Assembly: GCA_030446485.1 (NCBI GenBank)
Contig: JAUJNF010000004.1
Location: 1-64,000 of the forward strand
Source: Thermoleophilaceae bacterium
Lineage (GTDB): Bacteria > Actinomycetota > Thermoleophilia > Solirubrobacterales > Thermoleophilaceae
Direction: 5' to 3'
Length of the DNA: 64,000 nucleotides
Positions 1 through 9,037 of this stretch are shown piece by piece. The position numbers and the translations under genes were made by a program. The notes beneath the pieces were generated by a model. That model did no database searches and was not told the DNA's origin. It saw only the letters and a program-made list of their open reading frames with translations. Within the stretch, counting starts at the first letter, position 1. Every line of letters starts with the position of its first letter.

Positions 1-800
1 AGCGCCCACGGCCACAGCAGCGGGCCGAAGTCCTGCGCGCCGCCGAAGGGCCCCAGCTCGACCACGATGCCGGTGACCCCGCCGATGTCGGCGGTGAGAG
101 CGCTCAGGCCGGACTGGTAGAGCGCCTCGAAGGGCAGCGCCCACGACGCCGCCTCCGAGACCGACTCGAGGCTGGGCGAGTCGAGTGCCTCGCCGACCTG
201 GCCGAGCAGCCCCGCCGTGAGGCCGGCGCCGAACAGCATGAACACCGCGATCCCGTTAGCCGTGGCCGAGAGGAACACGGAGCCCAGCAGGGACAGGCCG
301 GTGAGGATGGTGACCCCGGCGGCCAGCGCGAGGCCGGGGATGACCACGCGGTCCGGCCACCAGTCGCCGATCGCGCCCGTGATCACCACCGCCGCCGCGA
401 ACACCAGCGCCACGTAGACGGCGCACACGGCCGCCGCGCCCGCGAAGCGGCCGAGCAGGAAGGTGGCGCGCCCCACGGGGCGGACGACGAGCGGCTGCAG
501 CAGGCCGCGCTCGGCGTCGCCGCGGATGGCCCCCAGCGTGAGGAACACCGCCAGCACGGTGCCGAGGAACAGGGTGGCGAACATCGACAGCCCCACGAGC
601 GTCGAGCCGATGATCGCGCGGGCGTCGACGATGTCCTCTCCCTCCTCGAGCGCGAAGTCCTCGACCTCTCCGTAGACCTGCGCGGTGCCGAGGCCGTAGA
701 GAGCGAGGAAGGCGGCCGTAAGCAGCAGGACCACGAGGAACACCCGCCGCCGCAGGCTCTCGCGCAGGGCGTAGCCGGCGACCGAGAGCGCTCCGCTCAC
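1..800 (-). CDS. ABC-2 type transporter permease (partial, runs off window start)
   Basis: Reading the minus strand from a GTG at 800 gives about 266 open codons to the window edge with no stop. The product starts VSGALSVAGYALRES and has a first membrane helix (VFLVVLLLTAAFLALYGLG), then alternating hydrophobic stretches and loops typical of ABC-2 permeases. A cytoplasmic RGDAERGLLQPLVVRPVGR segment resembles the coupling region of this family. It follows the ATP-binding gene at 829-1671 by 28 bases on the same strand, so the two probably form one exporter. The substrate is unknown. The C-terminus lies outside the window. Confidence 0.8.
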   Translation of the reverse strand, partial: MSGALSVAGYALRESLRRRVFLVVLLLTAAFLALYGLGTAQVYGEVEDFALEEGEDIVDARAIIGSTLVGLSMFATLFLGTVLAVFLTLGAIRGDAERGLLQPLVVRPVGRATFLLGRFAGAAAVCAVYVALVFAAAVVITGAIGDWWPDRVVIPGLALAAGVTILTGLSLLGSVFLSATANGIAVFMLFGAGLTAGLLGQVGEALDSPSLESVSEAASWALPFEALYQSGLSALTADIGGVTGIVVELGPFGGAQDFGPLLWPWA

Positions 801-828
801 GCCGGCGGCCCCCCGGCGGCCACGGCGC

Positions 829-1671
829 TCACGCCGGCGGCGCCCCGACGGCCTCGATGTAGGCGTCCTCGAGCGTGCTGCGGGCCACCGTCACGCCGTA
901 GACGCTTTCGCCGGCGGCCACCAGCTCGGCCACGATCCTCGGTGCGTCCTCTCGCCTCGCGTCGGCGAAGTGGCGCACGCCAGAGCCGGTCTCGACGTCC
1001 ACCCCGCCCGAGCGCGACAGCTCGTCCGGCCGGCCCTCGCGCACCACGCGGCCGCCCAGGAGGATCACCACGCGGTCGCACACCAGCTCCACCTCGCTCA
1101 GCAGGTGCGAGTTGAGCAGCACGGCGGTGCCGCGGCGGCGGAGCTCCTCGAGCAGCTCGCGCACCGCCCGCCGGCCGACGGGGTCGAGCGCGCTCGTGGG
1201 CTCGTCGAGCATCAGCAGGCGCGGGCTCCCGACGAGCGCCTGGGCGATGCCGAGGCGCTGCTGCATGCCCTTCGACATCCGCTCGATCCGGCGGCCGCGG
1301 GCGTCGGTCAGGCCCACGAGCCCGAGCAGCTCGTCGCGCTCGCGCTCGCCGCCACGGGATCCCGTCAGGCGCTGGTGCAGCGCCAGCAGCTCGTCGGCGT
1401 CGTACCAGCCGGGGAAGCGGAACAACTCGGCGAGGTAGCCGATTGCCCGTCTCGCCTCTAGCGATCCCGCCGGCGCGCCGCATACCTCGACGCGGCCGGC
1501 GCTCGCCCGCACGAGGCCGCAGGCGATCTTCACGAGCGTCGACTTGCCGGCGCCGTTCGGCCCGAGCAGCCCGACGAGCTGCCCCTCCTCCACGTGGAGG
1601 TCGACTCCGCCGAGGGCGGTGGCCGGCCCGTAGCGCTTCTCCACGGCGTGCGCCGCGAGAGCGGAGCTCAC
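829..1671 (-). CDS. ABC transporter ATP-binding protein
   Basis: A 280-residue ATPase that would power the ABC-2 permease encoded just downstream. Walker A (GPNGAGKST, residues 37-45), a degenerate signature (MSKGMQQRL, about 132-140), Walker B (RLLMLDEPTSAL, 151-162) and the switch histidine (NSHLL, about 189) are all visible. The divergent signature SKGMQ is common in ABC-2 drug or polysaccharide exporters of the CcmA/DrrA type. The start overlaps the end of the upstream hydrolase gene by 4 bases, implying translational coupling. Substrate cannot be predicted from sequence. Confidence 0.93.
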   Translation of the reverse strand: MSSALAAHAVEKRYGPATALGGVDLHVEEGQLVGLLGPNGAGKSTLVKIACGLVRASAGRVEVCGAPAGSLEARRAIGYLAELFRFPGWYDADELLALHQRLTGSRGGERERDELLGLVGLTDARGRRIERMSKGMQQRLGIAQALVGSPRLLMLDEPTSALDPVGRRAVRELLEELRRRGTAVLLNSHLLSEVELVCDRVVILLGGRVVREGRPDELSRSGGVDVETGSGVRHFADARREDAPRIVAELVAAGESVYGVTVARSTLEDAYIEAVGAPPA

Positions 1672-2441
1672 CGGCCGGCGCGCTCGGGCCCCCGGGCGGC
1701 CGCCCGGGCGATGAAGCGGAGCGTCTCCGCCTGCAGCTCGCCGTCGTGCTGGATCGAGCGGTGGTGGCCGCCGGGGATCACCAGCAGCCGCTTGGGCTCG
1801 CCGGCCGCCGCGTACAGCAGCTCGGACTCGGTGTAGGGCACCTGCTCATCACCCTGGGCGTGCAGCAGCAGCAGCGACGTGCGCGGGGCGAGCGACGCGG
1901 TGAGGTCGCGCAGCCGCACGGCCTCGAGCCACGGCTCCAGCGCGGCCCGGTCGGCGCGGAAGCCTTCGAGCCGACCGCTCCGCAGCCCGCGCAGCAGGAA
2001 GTCCTCGGGCGCGGGGCAGACGGCCACCGCCGCCGCCGCGTGCCCGTCGAGCGCGGCTCCGCCGAGCGCGCAGAAGCCGCCCAGGCTGGACCCGCGCACG
2101 GCCACCGCCCGGGCGTGCGAGCGCAGCAGCTCGAGCATCGTGGCCACGTCGTCGAACGCGCTCGGCCCGAACGCGCCCTTGGAGCGCCCGTGCCCGCGAG
2201 CGTCGAAGGCGAGCGCGGCCATGCCCGAGGCACGGGCCGAGCGCGCGAAGTCGAAGTGGCTCTCCTTGCGCGAGCCGGCACCGTGGGCGATCACCACGCC
2301 GGCAGCGGGTTCCGCGTCCTCGGGGAGGAAGAGCGCGTAGGACAGGCCGCGGTGCGTCCCGAGCGTAGGCGCGCCCGGCAGCGGCCGGTCCCGGGCGGCG
2401 GCGCGGAGGCGGCCGGCGGTGGTCAGCCTCGGGCGGCGCAC
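1668..2441 (-). CDS. alpha/beta hydrolase
   Basis: A 257-residue alpha/beta-fold hydrolase. The nucleophile elbow GSSLGG places Ser at about 119. HGAG near residue 53 is the oxyanion-loop type motif. Asp198 (QGDEQVPY) and His226/227 (GGHHRS) complete a plausible triad. The dienelactone hydrolase/prolyl-oligopeptidase-like layout suggests an esterase or peptidase, but the substrate is unknown. The start chosen is GTG at 2441. It lies divergent to lysA across about 80 bases and is coupled to the ABC transporter genes by a 4-base overlap. Confidence 0.85.
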   Translation of the reverse strand: MRRPRLTTAGRLRAAARDRPLPGAPTLGTHRGLSYALFLPEDAEPAAGVVIAHGAGSRKESHFDFARSARASGMAALAFDARGHGRSKGAFGPSAFDDVATMLELLRSHARAVAVRGSSLGGFCALGGAALDGHAAAAVAVCPAPEDFLLRGLRSGRLEGFRADRAALEPWLEAVRLRDLTASLAPRTSLLLLHAQGDEQVPYTESELLYAAAGEPKRLLVIPGGHHRSIQHDGELQAETLRFIARAAARGPERAGR

Positions 2442-2520
2442 CCTCGCAACGGTAGTGAGGCCGCTCGATCGTCGGCCCGTACGCCGACAGCCCCGCAGCG
2501 ACCTTCATAATCGCCGGGTC

Positions 2521-3759
2521 ATGGCCACCGGCACGCTCTCGCACGTCTATCCCCTCGGCTCGCGCCTGAACGAGCGCGGCCGGCTCGAGGTGGGCGGCTG
2601 CGACGTCGAGGATCTCGCGCAGGAGTTCGGCACCCCGGCCTACGTGTACGCCGAGGACGATCTTCGCGCCCGCGCCCGGGCCTACGTCGAGGCCTTCGCC
2701 GCGCGCGCCGAGCGCTCCGAGGTCGTCTACGCCAGCAAGGCCTTCCCCTGCGCCGCCGCGCACCGCATCTTCGTCGAGGAGGGGCTCTCCTGCGACGTCG
2801 CCTCGGGCGGCGAGCTGTACATCGCCCTCGCCGGTGGGTACGCGCCCGAGCGCATCTACATGCACGGCAACAACAAGACCGAGGCGGAGATCGATTACGC
2901 CGTCTCGTGCGGCGTCGGGCACTTCGTGGTCGACTCGTTCGACGAGATCGAGCGCCTCGAGCGCCTGGCCCCCGGGCAGCCCGTGATGCTCCGCGTGACG
3001 CCCGGAATCGAGCCCTCGACCCACGCGTTCATCTCCACCGGACAGGTCGACTCGAAGTTCGGCTTCGCCGCCCGTGACGTGCCGCGGGCGATCGAGGCCA
3101 TGCGCACGCTGCGCCTCGACGGCCTGCATGCCCACATCGGCTCGCAGGTCTTCGACATGGAGCCGTTCGAGCAGCTCGGGGAGCTGCTGGCCGCGATGGG
3201 CGACTATCCGCTGCTCAACCTCGGCGGCGGCCTGGGCATCGCCTACACCGCCGACCAGGAGCAGCCCTCGCTCGACGCCTACGCGGATGCCCTCACGGCC
3301 CATGCGCCCGCGGGCGTGACCGTGCTGTGCGAGCCGGGGCGGTCGCTGGTGGGCAACGCCGGGGTAACGATCTATCGCGTCGGCACCGTCAAGCGCATCC
3401 CGGACGTGCGCACCTACGTGGCCGTCGACGGCGGCATGTCCGACAACCTGCGCCCGATGCTCTACGGCGCCCGCTACGAGGCCGCGATCGCCGGCCGCCC
3501 GGGCGGGGAGGACCTCTGCACGGTGGCCGGGATGCACTGCGAGTCGGGCGACGTGCTCATCCGCGACGTTCCCCTCGACGACCCGCGGCCCGGCGACGTG
3601 CTGGTGGTGCCGGCCACGGGCGCGTACGGCCACGCCATGGCCAACAACTACAACGGCATACCCAGGCCGCCCGTGATCTTCTGCTCGGGAGGCGACGCAC
3701 GGGTCGTCATACGCCGCGAGCGCTATGAGGACCTGATGCTGCGTGACGAGTCCCTCTAG
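2521..3759 (+). CDS. lysA: diaminopimelate decarboxylase
   Basis: Converts meso-diaminopimelate to L-lysine, the last step of lysine synthesis. The 412-residue protein is a fold-type III PLP enzyme. The PLP lysine lies in YASKAF (Lys73). HIGSQ, the GGGLGI phosphate-binding glycines and EPGRS follow in the barrel. CESGD and the tyrosine in GAYGHAM are in the C-terminal domain, where they form the shared active site of the dimer. The reading frame is open upstream to 2419, but ATG 2521 gives the family-like N-terminus (SHVYPLGSRLNERG). It overlaps hom by 17 bases and heads an aspartate-family run. Confidence 0.96.
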   Translation: MATGTLSHVYPLGSRLNERGRLEVGGCDVEDLAQEFGTPAYVYAEDDLRARARAYVEAFAARAERSEVVYASKAFPCAAAHRIFVEEGLSCDVASGGELYIALAGGYAPERIYMHGNNKTEAEIDYAVSCGVGHFVVDSFDEIERLERLAPGQPVMLRVTPGIEPSTHAFISTGQVDSKFGFAARDVPRAIEAMRTLRLDGLHAHIGSQVFDMEPFEQLGELLAAMGDYPLLNLGGGLGIAYTADQEQPSLDAYADALTAHAPAGVTVLCEPGRSLVGNAGVTIYRVGTVKRIPDVRTYVAVDGGMSDNLRPMLYGARYEAAIAGRPGGEDLCTVAGMHCESGDVLIRDVPLDDPRPGDVLVVPATGAYGHAMANNYNGIPRPPVIFCSGGDARVVIRRERYEDLMLRDESL

Positions 3760-4972
3760 CTCGGCCTTCCGCGTCGGCCTGCTCGGGCACGGCACCGTGG
3801 GGTCCGCCTTCCACGCGCTGCTCGAGGAGCGGGCGGAGGCGATCGCGGCCTCGGTAGGCCTGCGGCCCGAGCTGTCCGGCGTGCTCACCCGTGGCCGCGG
3901 GGACTTCGACGACATCGTCGAGCGGAGCGACCTGGTGGTCGAGCTGATGGGCGGCCTCGACCCCGCGTACGAGCACGTGATGCGGGCGATCCGCGCGGGG
4001 CGCCACGTGGTGACCGCCAACAAGCAGCTGCTCTCTCACCACGGTGAGGAGCTCTACGCCGCGGCTCGCGAGCACGGCGTGCAGCTGCGCTTCGAGGCGG
4101 CGGTGTGCGGGGTGGTGCCGGTGATCCGCGTGATCCACGAAACGCTGGCGGCGGCGCACATCCAGCGCGTGCACGGGATCGTGAACGGCACGACGAACTT
4201 CATCCTCTCCGAGATGACCACGACCGGCGCCTCCTACGAGGACGCGCTGGCCGAGGCCCAGCGGCTGGGCTACGCCGAGGCCGATCCCACCGACGACGTG
4301 TCGGGCCGCGACGCCGCCGCCAAGATGGCCATCCTCGCGCGGCTCGCCTTCGGCGCGCCCGTGCACATCGACCACGTGCCGTACGAGGGGATCGAGAACC
4401 TCTCCGCCGAGGACATCGCCTACGCGCGCGAGCTGGGGCTGTCGCTCAAGCTCGTCGGCTCTGCCGAGCGGGTGGACGGCGGCATCGCGGTGCGCGTCTT
4501 CCCGACCTTCCTCTACGCCCAGCACCCGCTGGCGGCGGTGAACGGCTCCTTCAACGCGGTGACCATCGAGTCGCCCGCCATCACCGAGATCACGCTGTCG
4601 GGGCCGGGGGCGGGCGGTCCCAGACGGCCTCGGCGGTGCTCGGCGACGTGGTGTCGGCGATGATCCCGCCGCCCACCCTGCCGGCTCCGGGGCGCGAGCA
4701 GCCGCTCGTGACCGACGTGGAGTCGGCCTTCTACCTGCACCTCGAGGTGGCCGACCGCCCCGGCGTGCTGGCCCAGGTGGCGGAGATCCTCGGGCTGCAG
4801 GGGTGTCGGTGAAGTCGTGGTGCAGCGCGGCCTGGGCGACGACGCGCGCCTCGACATGGTGGCCCACCGCGTGCTCGAGTCGAAGTTCCTGGCCGCCGTC
4901 GACCTGATCGGGCGGCTGGACTTCCTGCGGGCGCCGCCGCGGTTCATTCGGGTGATCGAGGAGACGTTCTAG
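3743..4972 (+). CDS. hom: homoserine dehydrogenase (three frameshifts)
   Basis: NAD(P)H-dependent reduction of aspartate semialdehyde to homoserine, feeding threonine and methionine synthesis. The N-terminal Rossmann motif (GLLGHGTVGSAF, residues 12-23), TANKQLL and NGTTNFILSEM are clear. The C-terminal ACT domain (YLHLEVADRPGVLAQVAEIL) would sense threonine. The frame breaks near 4613, 4803 and 4829. Each break is repaired by restoring one base in or beside a G run, after which the protein continues to FIRVIEETF and a TAG at 4970-4972. These look like sequencing deletions rather than decay, because the neighbouring pathway genes are well conserved. The GTG start at 3743 lies inside the end of lysA. 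Confidence 0.9.
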
Positions 4973-4999
4973 TGGACGGTCGACGGTGGACGGTGGACA
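4972..4999. repeat. heptanucleotide tandem repeat, 4 copies
   Basis: Four consecutive 7-base units (GTGGACG, GTCGACG, GTGGACG, GTGGACA) begin in the last base of the hom stop codon. A related three-copy run occurs at 57804-57824 behind another stop codon. Function unknown. Confidence 0.7.
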
Positions 5000-5036
5000 G
5001 GGCTAGGGCTCGGTCCGCTCCGAGGGATCGTCTTTC

Positions 5037-6030
5037 GTGAGCCTGTGGCGCTATCGCGATCGCCTGCCGGTCGATCCTCATGTGACGCTCGAGGAGGGGG
5101 ACACGCCGCTGATCCCGCGCCGCGGCTGTCCGCGCGGACGGGGTGCGATGTGTGGCTCAAGTTCGAGGGGGCGAACCCGACGGGCTCGTTCAAGGACCGC
5201 GGCATGACCGTGGCGGTGTCGGCGGCGATCGAGCAGGGCGCGAAGGCCGTGATCTGCGCCTCCACCGGCAACACCGCGGCCAGTGCCGCCGCCTACGCCG
5301 CGCGGGCCGGCCTGCGGGGGCGGTGATCGTGCCCGAGGGGAAGATCGCCACCGGCAAGCTCGCGCAGGCGCTGATGCACGGGGCGCGGGTGGTGGCGCTG
5401 CGCGGCAACTTCGACCAGGCGCTGGCCATCGTGCGCGAGCTCGTGGAGCGCCACCCGATCTCGCTCGTGAACTCCGTGAACGACTTCCGCCTCGAGGGGC
5501 AGAAGACGAGCGCCTTCGAGATCTGCGACGCGCTCGGTGAGCCGCCCGACGTGCTGGCCATACCGGTCGGCAACGCCGGCAACGTGACCGCCTACTGGAA
5601 GGGGTTTCGCGAGTACGGCACGGCGCCGCGCATGCACGGTTACCAGGCCGACGGGGCGGCGCCGCTGGTGCACGGCGCGCGCGTGGAGAATCCCGAGACG
5701 GTGGCGTCGGCGATCCGCATCGGCAACCCGGCGCGCTGGGAGGAGGCCATGGACGCCGTCACCTCCTCGCGCGGCGAGATCCGCGCGGTGTCCGATCCCG
5801 AGATCCTCGCCGCCTACGGCTTCCTGGCCGAACGCGAGGGCGTGTTCTGCGAGCCGGCGAGCGCGGCCGCGGTGGCCGGCCTGATCAAGTACGGCGCCGA
5901 GGGCCGGGTGGTGTGCGTGCTCACGGGCCACGGGCTGAAGGACCCGACCACGGCGCTCGACCAGGCGGCGCCGGTCACCCCCAGCGAGCCGGAGCTCGAG
6001 CGGGTCGAGCGGGCGGTGCTGGGCGAATGA
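5037..6030 (+). CDS. thrC: threonine synthase (two frameshifts)
   Basis: PLP enzyme converting O-phosphohomoserine to threonine. The N-terminus from GTG 5037 reads [21 protein letters not shown], then GDTPLIP, the typical threonine synthase opening. The PLP lysine is in GSFKDRGM, followed by [13 protein letters not shown] and the glycine-rich phosphate loop GNAGN. Two single-base losses interrupt it, near 5118 (before [12 protein letters not shown]) and near 5320 (after AGLRG, in a G run). Restoring one base at each gives a continuous protein of about 330 residues. The stop overlaps the thrB start (ATGA). Gene order hom-thrC-thrB is normal for actinobacteria. Confidence 0.92.
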
Positions 6031-6878
6031 ACCGCCGGCGCGTGGTGCGCGTGCCCGCCTCCTCGGCCAACCTGGGACCGGGCTACGACTCGCTGGCGGC
6101 GGCGCTGGCGATCTCGATGGAGCTTGAGGTGGAGGAGACCGGGGCGTTCAGCGTGGAGTCCGACCTGCCCGGGCTGCCCCTCGACCCCACAAACCTGTGC
6201 GTGCGGGCCTTCGAGGCGCTGCGCCCGGCGGACGGCTTCAGCTTCCACATCCGGTCCGAGATCCCGGTGGGGGTCGGGCTCGGATCGAGCGCCGCCGCCA
6301 TCGTCGCCGGCCTGGTGGCGGCCGACCATCTGTACGAGCTCGACGCCCCGCTCCTTGCCCAAGCCACCGAGCTCGAGGGCCATCCCGACAACGTCGCGGC
6401 CGCGCTGCGCGGCGGGTTCGTGATCTGCACCGACGGCCGAGCCGACCGCTTCGACCCCGTGCCGGGGCTCGAGGGCGTGCTGGCCACCCCGCCGCATGCG
6501 GTGGCCACCGACGAGGCACGCGCCGCGCTGCCGGGCGAGGTGCCCATGGCCGACGCCGTGCACAACACCGCCCACGCCGCCCTGCTGATGCTGGGCCTGG
6601 CCCGTGGGGACCTGGACCTCGTGGGTCGTGGGCTCTCGGACCGCATCCACCAGCCGCGGCGGGAGGCTCTCTATCCGCGGTCGATGGAGCTGTTGCGCGC
6701 GGCGCGCGATCTCGGCGCGATCGGCGCGTCGATCTCCGGCGCGGGGCCGTCGGTGCTCTTCTGGTGCCACTGGGAGCAGACGGGAAACCTGTTCGAGGCC
6801 CTGCGCGCCGCCGCACCGGACTGCCATGTCCGGCGCGCGCCGTTCAGCTCGATGGGCGCCGACGTGAGGGCGCTATGA
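6027..6878 (+). CDS. thrB: homoserine kinase
   Basis: GHMP-family kinase that phosphorylates homoserine, giving the substrate of ThrC. From ATG 6027 the protein is 283 residues. It begins with the GHMP opening [17 protein letters not shown], has the ATP loop [17 protein letters not shown] near residues 79-95, and ends with the third GHMP motif ([13 protein letters not shown]). The start overlaps the thrC stop by 4 bases; an upstream in-frame extension overlaps thrC and lacks family similarity. The stop overlaps the next gene's ATG in the same way, so the run is probably translationally coupled. Confidence 0.96.
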   Translation: MNRRRVVRVPASSANLGPGYDSLAAALAISMELEVEETGAFSVESDLPGLPLDPTNLCVRAFEALRPADGFSFHIRSEIPVGVGLGSSAAAIVAGLVAADHLYELDAPLLAQATELEGHPDNVAAALRGGFVICTDGRADRFDPVPGLEGVLATPPHAVATDEARAALPGEVPMADAVHNTAHAALLMLGLARGDLDLVGRGLSDRIHQPRREALYPRSMELLRAARDLGAIGASISGAGPSVLFWCHWEQTGNLFEALRAAAPDCHVRRAPFSSMGADVRAL

Positions 6879-7708
6879 GCTTCGCCGTCCTCGGGCACGT
6901 GGAGTGGGTGGACTTCGCGCGCGTGCCCGAGCTGCCGGAGGCGGGCTCCATCGTGCACGCCGACGAGTTCTGGGCCGAGGCGGCGGGCGGGGGCGCCGTG
7001 AGCGCCGTGCAGCTCGTGCGCATGGCCGGCGCCGCCACCTTCTACACCGCGCTCGGCGACGACGAGCTCGGCCGCCGCTCCCGCGCCGACCTGACCCGCC
7101 TCGGGGTGCGCGTCGAGGCCGCGACCTTCGACAGCCCGCAGCGGCGTGGGTTCACCCACGTGGAGCCCTCGGGGGAACGCACGATCACCGTGCTGGGGGA
7201 GCGCGCCGGCCCGCGCGGCTCCGATGCGCTGCCGTGGCACGAGCTCGAGCAGGCGGAGGCCGTCTACTTCGTGAGCGGCGACGTCGAGGCCCTCAGGGCG
7301 GCCCGAGGAGCGCGCCTGCTCGTGGCCACCTCCCGCTCGCTCGCCACGCTCACGGAGGCGGGGGTGGAGATCGACGTCCTGCTCGGGAGCGCGAAGGACC
7401 GGGGTGAGCGCTACGAGCCGGGGGACATCGATCCCGAGCCGCGCGTAGTGGTGCGCACGGCCGGGTCCGACGGGGGCACGTGGTCGAGTGCGGACGGTGC
7501 AACCGGCAGCTGGCAGGGTGGCGTGCCGCCCGGTTCGATCCTCGACGCCTACGGTGCCGGCGACAGCTTCGCCGCCGGGCTGACCTACGCCCTCGGCGAG
7601 GGACACGAGCTGCCTCAGGCGCTCGACTTCGCGGCCGCCCGGGGCGCCGAGGCCCTCACCAGGCGCGGCGCGCACGGCGAGAGGGCCGCCACGCCCGGTG
7701 CCGATTAG
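6875..7708 (+). CDS. PfkB-family carbohydrate kinase
   Basis: A 277-residue ribokinase-like sugar kinase. The N-terminal VLGHVEWVDFARV and the Gly-rich AAGGGAVSAVQL substrate loop match PfkB proteins. The C-terminal signature DAYGAGDSFAAGL contains the catalytic Asp and anion hole. ATG 6875 overlaps the thrB stop, so it is the last gene of the lysA-hom-thrC-thrB run or a passenger in it. The substrate is not evident: ribose-, fructose- or adenosine-type sugars are all possible, and nothing in the operon is a sugar pathway gene. Confidence 0.88.
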   Translation: MSFAVLGHVEWVDFARVPELPEAGSIVHADEFWAEAAGGGAVSAVQLVRMAGAATFYTALGDDELGRRSRADLTRLGVRVEAATFDSPQRRGFTHVEPSGERTITVLGERAGPRGSDALPWHELEQAEAVYFVSGDVEALRAARGARLLVATSRSLATLTEAGVEIDVLLGSAKDRGERYEPGDIDPEPRVVVRTAGSDGGTWSSADGATGSWQGGVPPGSILDAYGAGDSFAAGLTYALGEGHELPQALDFAAARGAEALTRRGAHGERAATPGAD

Positions 7709-7718
7709 TGTCCTCGGC

Positions 7719-8144
7719 ATGAGGCCTCGTTCCGCCCTCGTCGCGATCGTGCTGTCGTCCCTGCTGCTCGCCGCCTGCGGTGGCGGCAGGAGCAAGGAGG
7801 AGGTGGTCGCGGAGGGGGACAAGATCTGCCAGCGGACCACGGACGAGATCGGAAAGGTCGAGGCGCCCCAGAGCGTCGAGGAGGTGAAGGCCTACGGGCC
7901 GGAGGTGGCCGCGATCATCCGCCCGGCAGTCGACGACCTGAAGAAGCTCGATCCCCCCGACGACGGCAGGGAGGACTTCGACGCCTTCGTCGGGGCCGCC
8001 GAGGAGCAGGGAAAGCTGGCCGACCAGCTCAAGGACGCCGACGGAGAGCAGGAGGTGCGGGACCTGCTCGCCAGGGGGGCGGAGCTGGACTCGAAGAGCA
8101 ACGCCGCCGCCAGGGCCTACGGCTTCAAGGCCTGCGCCGAGTAG
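7719..8144 (+). CDS. small lipoprotein of unknown function
   Basis: A 141-residue predicted lipoprotein: RPRSALVAIVLSSLLLAAC is a signal peptide ending in the lipobox LLAAC. The mature part is charged and probably helical, with one further Cys near the start (DKICQ) and one at the end (FKACAE) that could pair. No enzyme motif is seen. ATG 7719 is preferred to the in-frame GTG at 7698 because it puts the signal peptide at the very N-terminus. It may be co-transcribed with the threonine genes. Confidence 0.75.
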   Translation: MRPRSALVAIVLSSLLLAACGGGRSKEEVVAEGDKICQRTTDEIGKVEAPQSVEEVKAYGPEVAAIIRPAVDDLKKLDPPDDGREDFDAFVGAAEEQGKLADQLKDADGEQEVRDLLARGAELDSKSNAAARAYGFKACAE

Positions 8145-8154
8145 GCGCGGCGTA

Positions 8155-8173
8155 GCGGCCCGTCGCGGGCCGC
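8155..8173. terminator. hairpin between convergent genes
   Basis: A perfect 8-bp stem (GCGGCCCG/CGGGCCGC) with a 3-base loop fills most of the 33-base gap between the lipoprotein gene (plus) and the parA-like gene (minus). It could stop transcription from both sides. There is no T tract, so the call rests on position and symmetry only. Confidence 0.45.
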
Positions 8174-8177
8174 GACG

Positions 8178-8969
8178 TCAGGCCGGGACCAGCTCCGCCC
8201 GCAGCGTGGCCAGCCGCTCGCGCTCCTCGCTCCAGCCCAGCCGGTCGAGCACCTCGTCGGCGAGCGCCAGGTAGTCGGCGCCAAGGTCGGGACGGTGGTC
8301 GAGAATCGGAATGCCGCGCTCGGCCGACTCCGCGTAGCGGATCGACTGGCGAATGGCGGTCTCGAACACCGAGTCCTCGAAGCGCTCCCTGAGCTGCGCC
8401 AGCGCCTCACGCGAGTGCACCGTGCGCAGATCGGCGATGTTGAGCACCACGCCGAGCCACTCGAGGTCGGGGTTCAGATCCTCCCGCGCGGCATCGAGGA
8501 GCTCGAGGGCCTGCTCGACGCCCTGGAGCGAGAAGTACTGCGCCTCGGTGGTGAGCAGCGCGTAGTCGGCGGCCACCAGGGCGTTCACGGTGAGCAGGCC
8601 CAGCGACGGCGGGCAGTCGATCATGATCACGTCGTGCCGGCGCTTGACCTCCCGCAGCGCGCGGCGGAGCGTCATCTCGCGCCCCATCTTGCCGCCGAGC
8701 ACGAGCTCGGACTCGGCCAGGCTGAGGTTGGCGGGGATCACGTCACCGTGCACCGCGTCGACGGCCTTGACCCGGCCGGCCAGCACGTCGGCGATCGTCG
8801 GATCGGCGTCGGAGGGCACGTCGAAGTAGTCCGACAGGTTGCCCTGGGGGTCGAGATCGACGGCCAGCACGTCGAGCCCGATGCGCGAGAGCACGTCGGA
8901 GAGCGTCCGGACCGCGGTCGTCTTCCCGGTTCCGCCCTTCTGGGAGAGGACTGCGATAGTCGTGGCCAC
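8178..8969 (-). CDS. ParA-family ATPase (no ParB partner nearby)
   Basis: A 263-residue Walker-type ATPase. It has the deviant Walker A KGGTGKTT (about residues 11-18), the A' motif VDLDPQGNLS and the Walker B region IMIDCPPSLG, all typical of ParA/Soj. Such proteins use ATP-driven DNA binding to position chromosomes, plasmids or other cargo. No parB, parS-like site or gidB/rnpA context is present, so this is more likely an orphan ParA (cargo positioning or cell-cycle role) than the chromosomal segregation pair. Confidence 0.88.
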   Translation of the reverse strand: MATTIAVLSQKGGTGKTTAVRTLSDVLSRIGLDVLAVDLDPQGNLSDYFDVPSDADPTIADVLAGRVKAVDAVHGDVIPANLSLAESELVLGGKMGREMTLRRALREVKRRHDVIMIDCPPSLGLLTVNALVAADYALLTTEAQYFSLQGVEQALELLDAAREDLNPDLEWLGVVLNIADLRTVHSREALAQLRERFEDSVFETAIRQSIRYAESAERGIPILDHRPDLGADYLALADEVLDRLGWSEERERLATLRAELVPA

Positions 8970-9037
8970 GGGCCGCGACTATAGATGCCCGTGTCCCGGC
9001 ACCGCCGGCCGGTCGCAGGTGGCCACGGCCGCGCCGA

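Noticed and set aside
2443-4023. Long minus-strand open frames across lysA and hom
   Set aside because: They are antisense shadows in GC-rich DNA, with low-complexity Arg/Gly/Val/His composition, and oppose genes with clear catalytic motifs.
9000-9037. A parB or parS next to the ParA gene
   Set aside because: The flanking genes are a lipoprotein and a cation transporter, and no parS-like 16-mer was seen.
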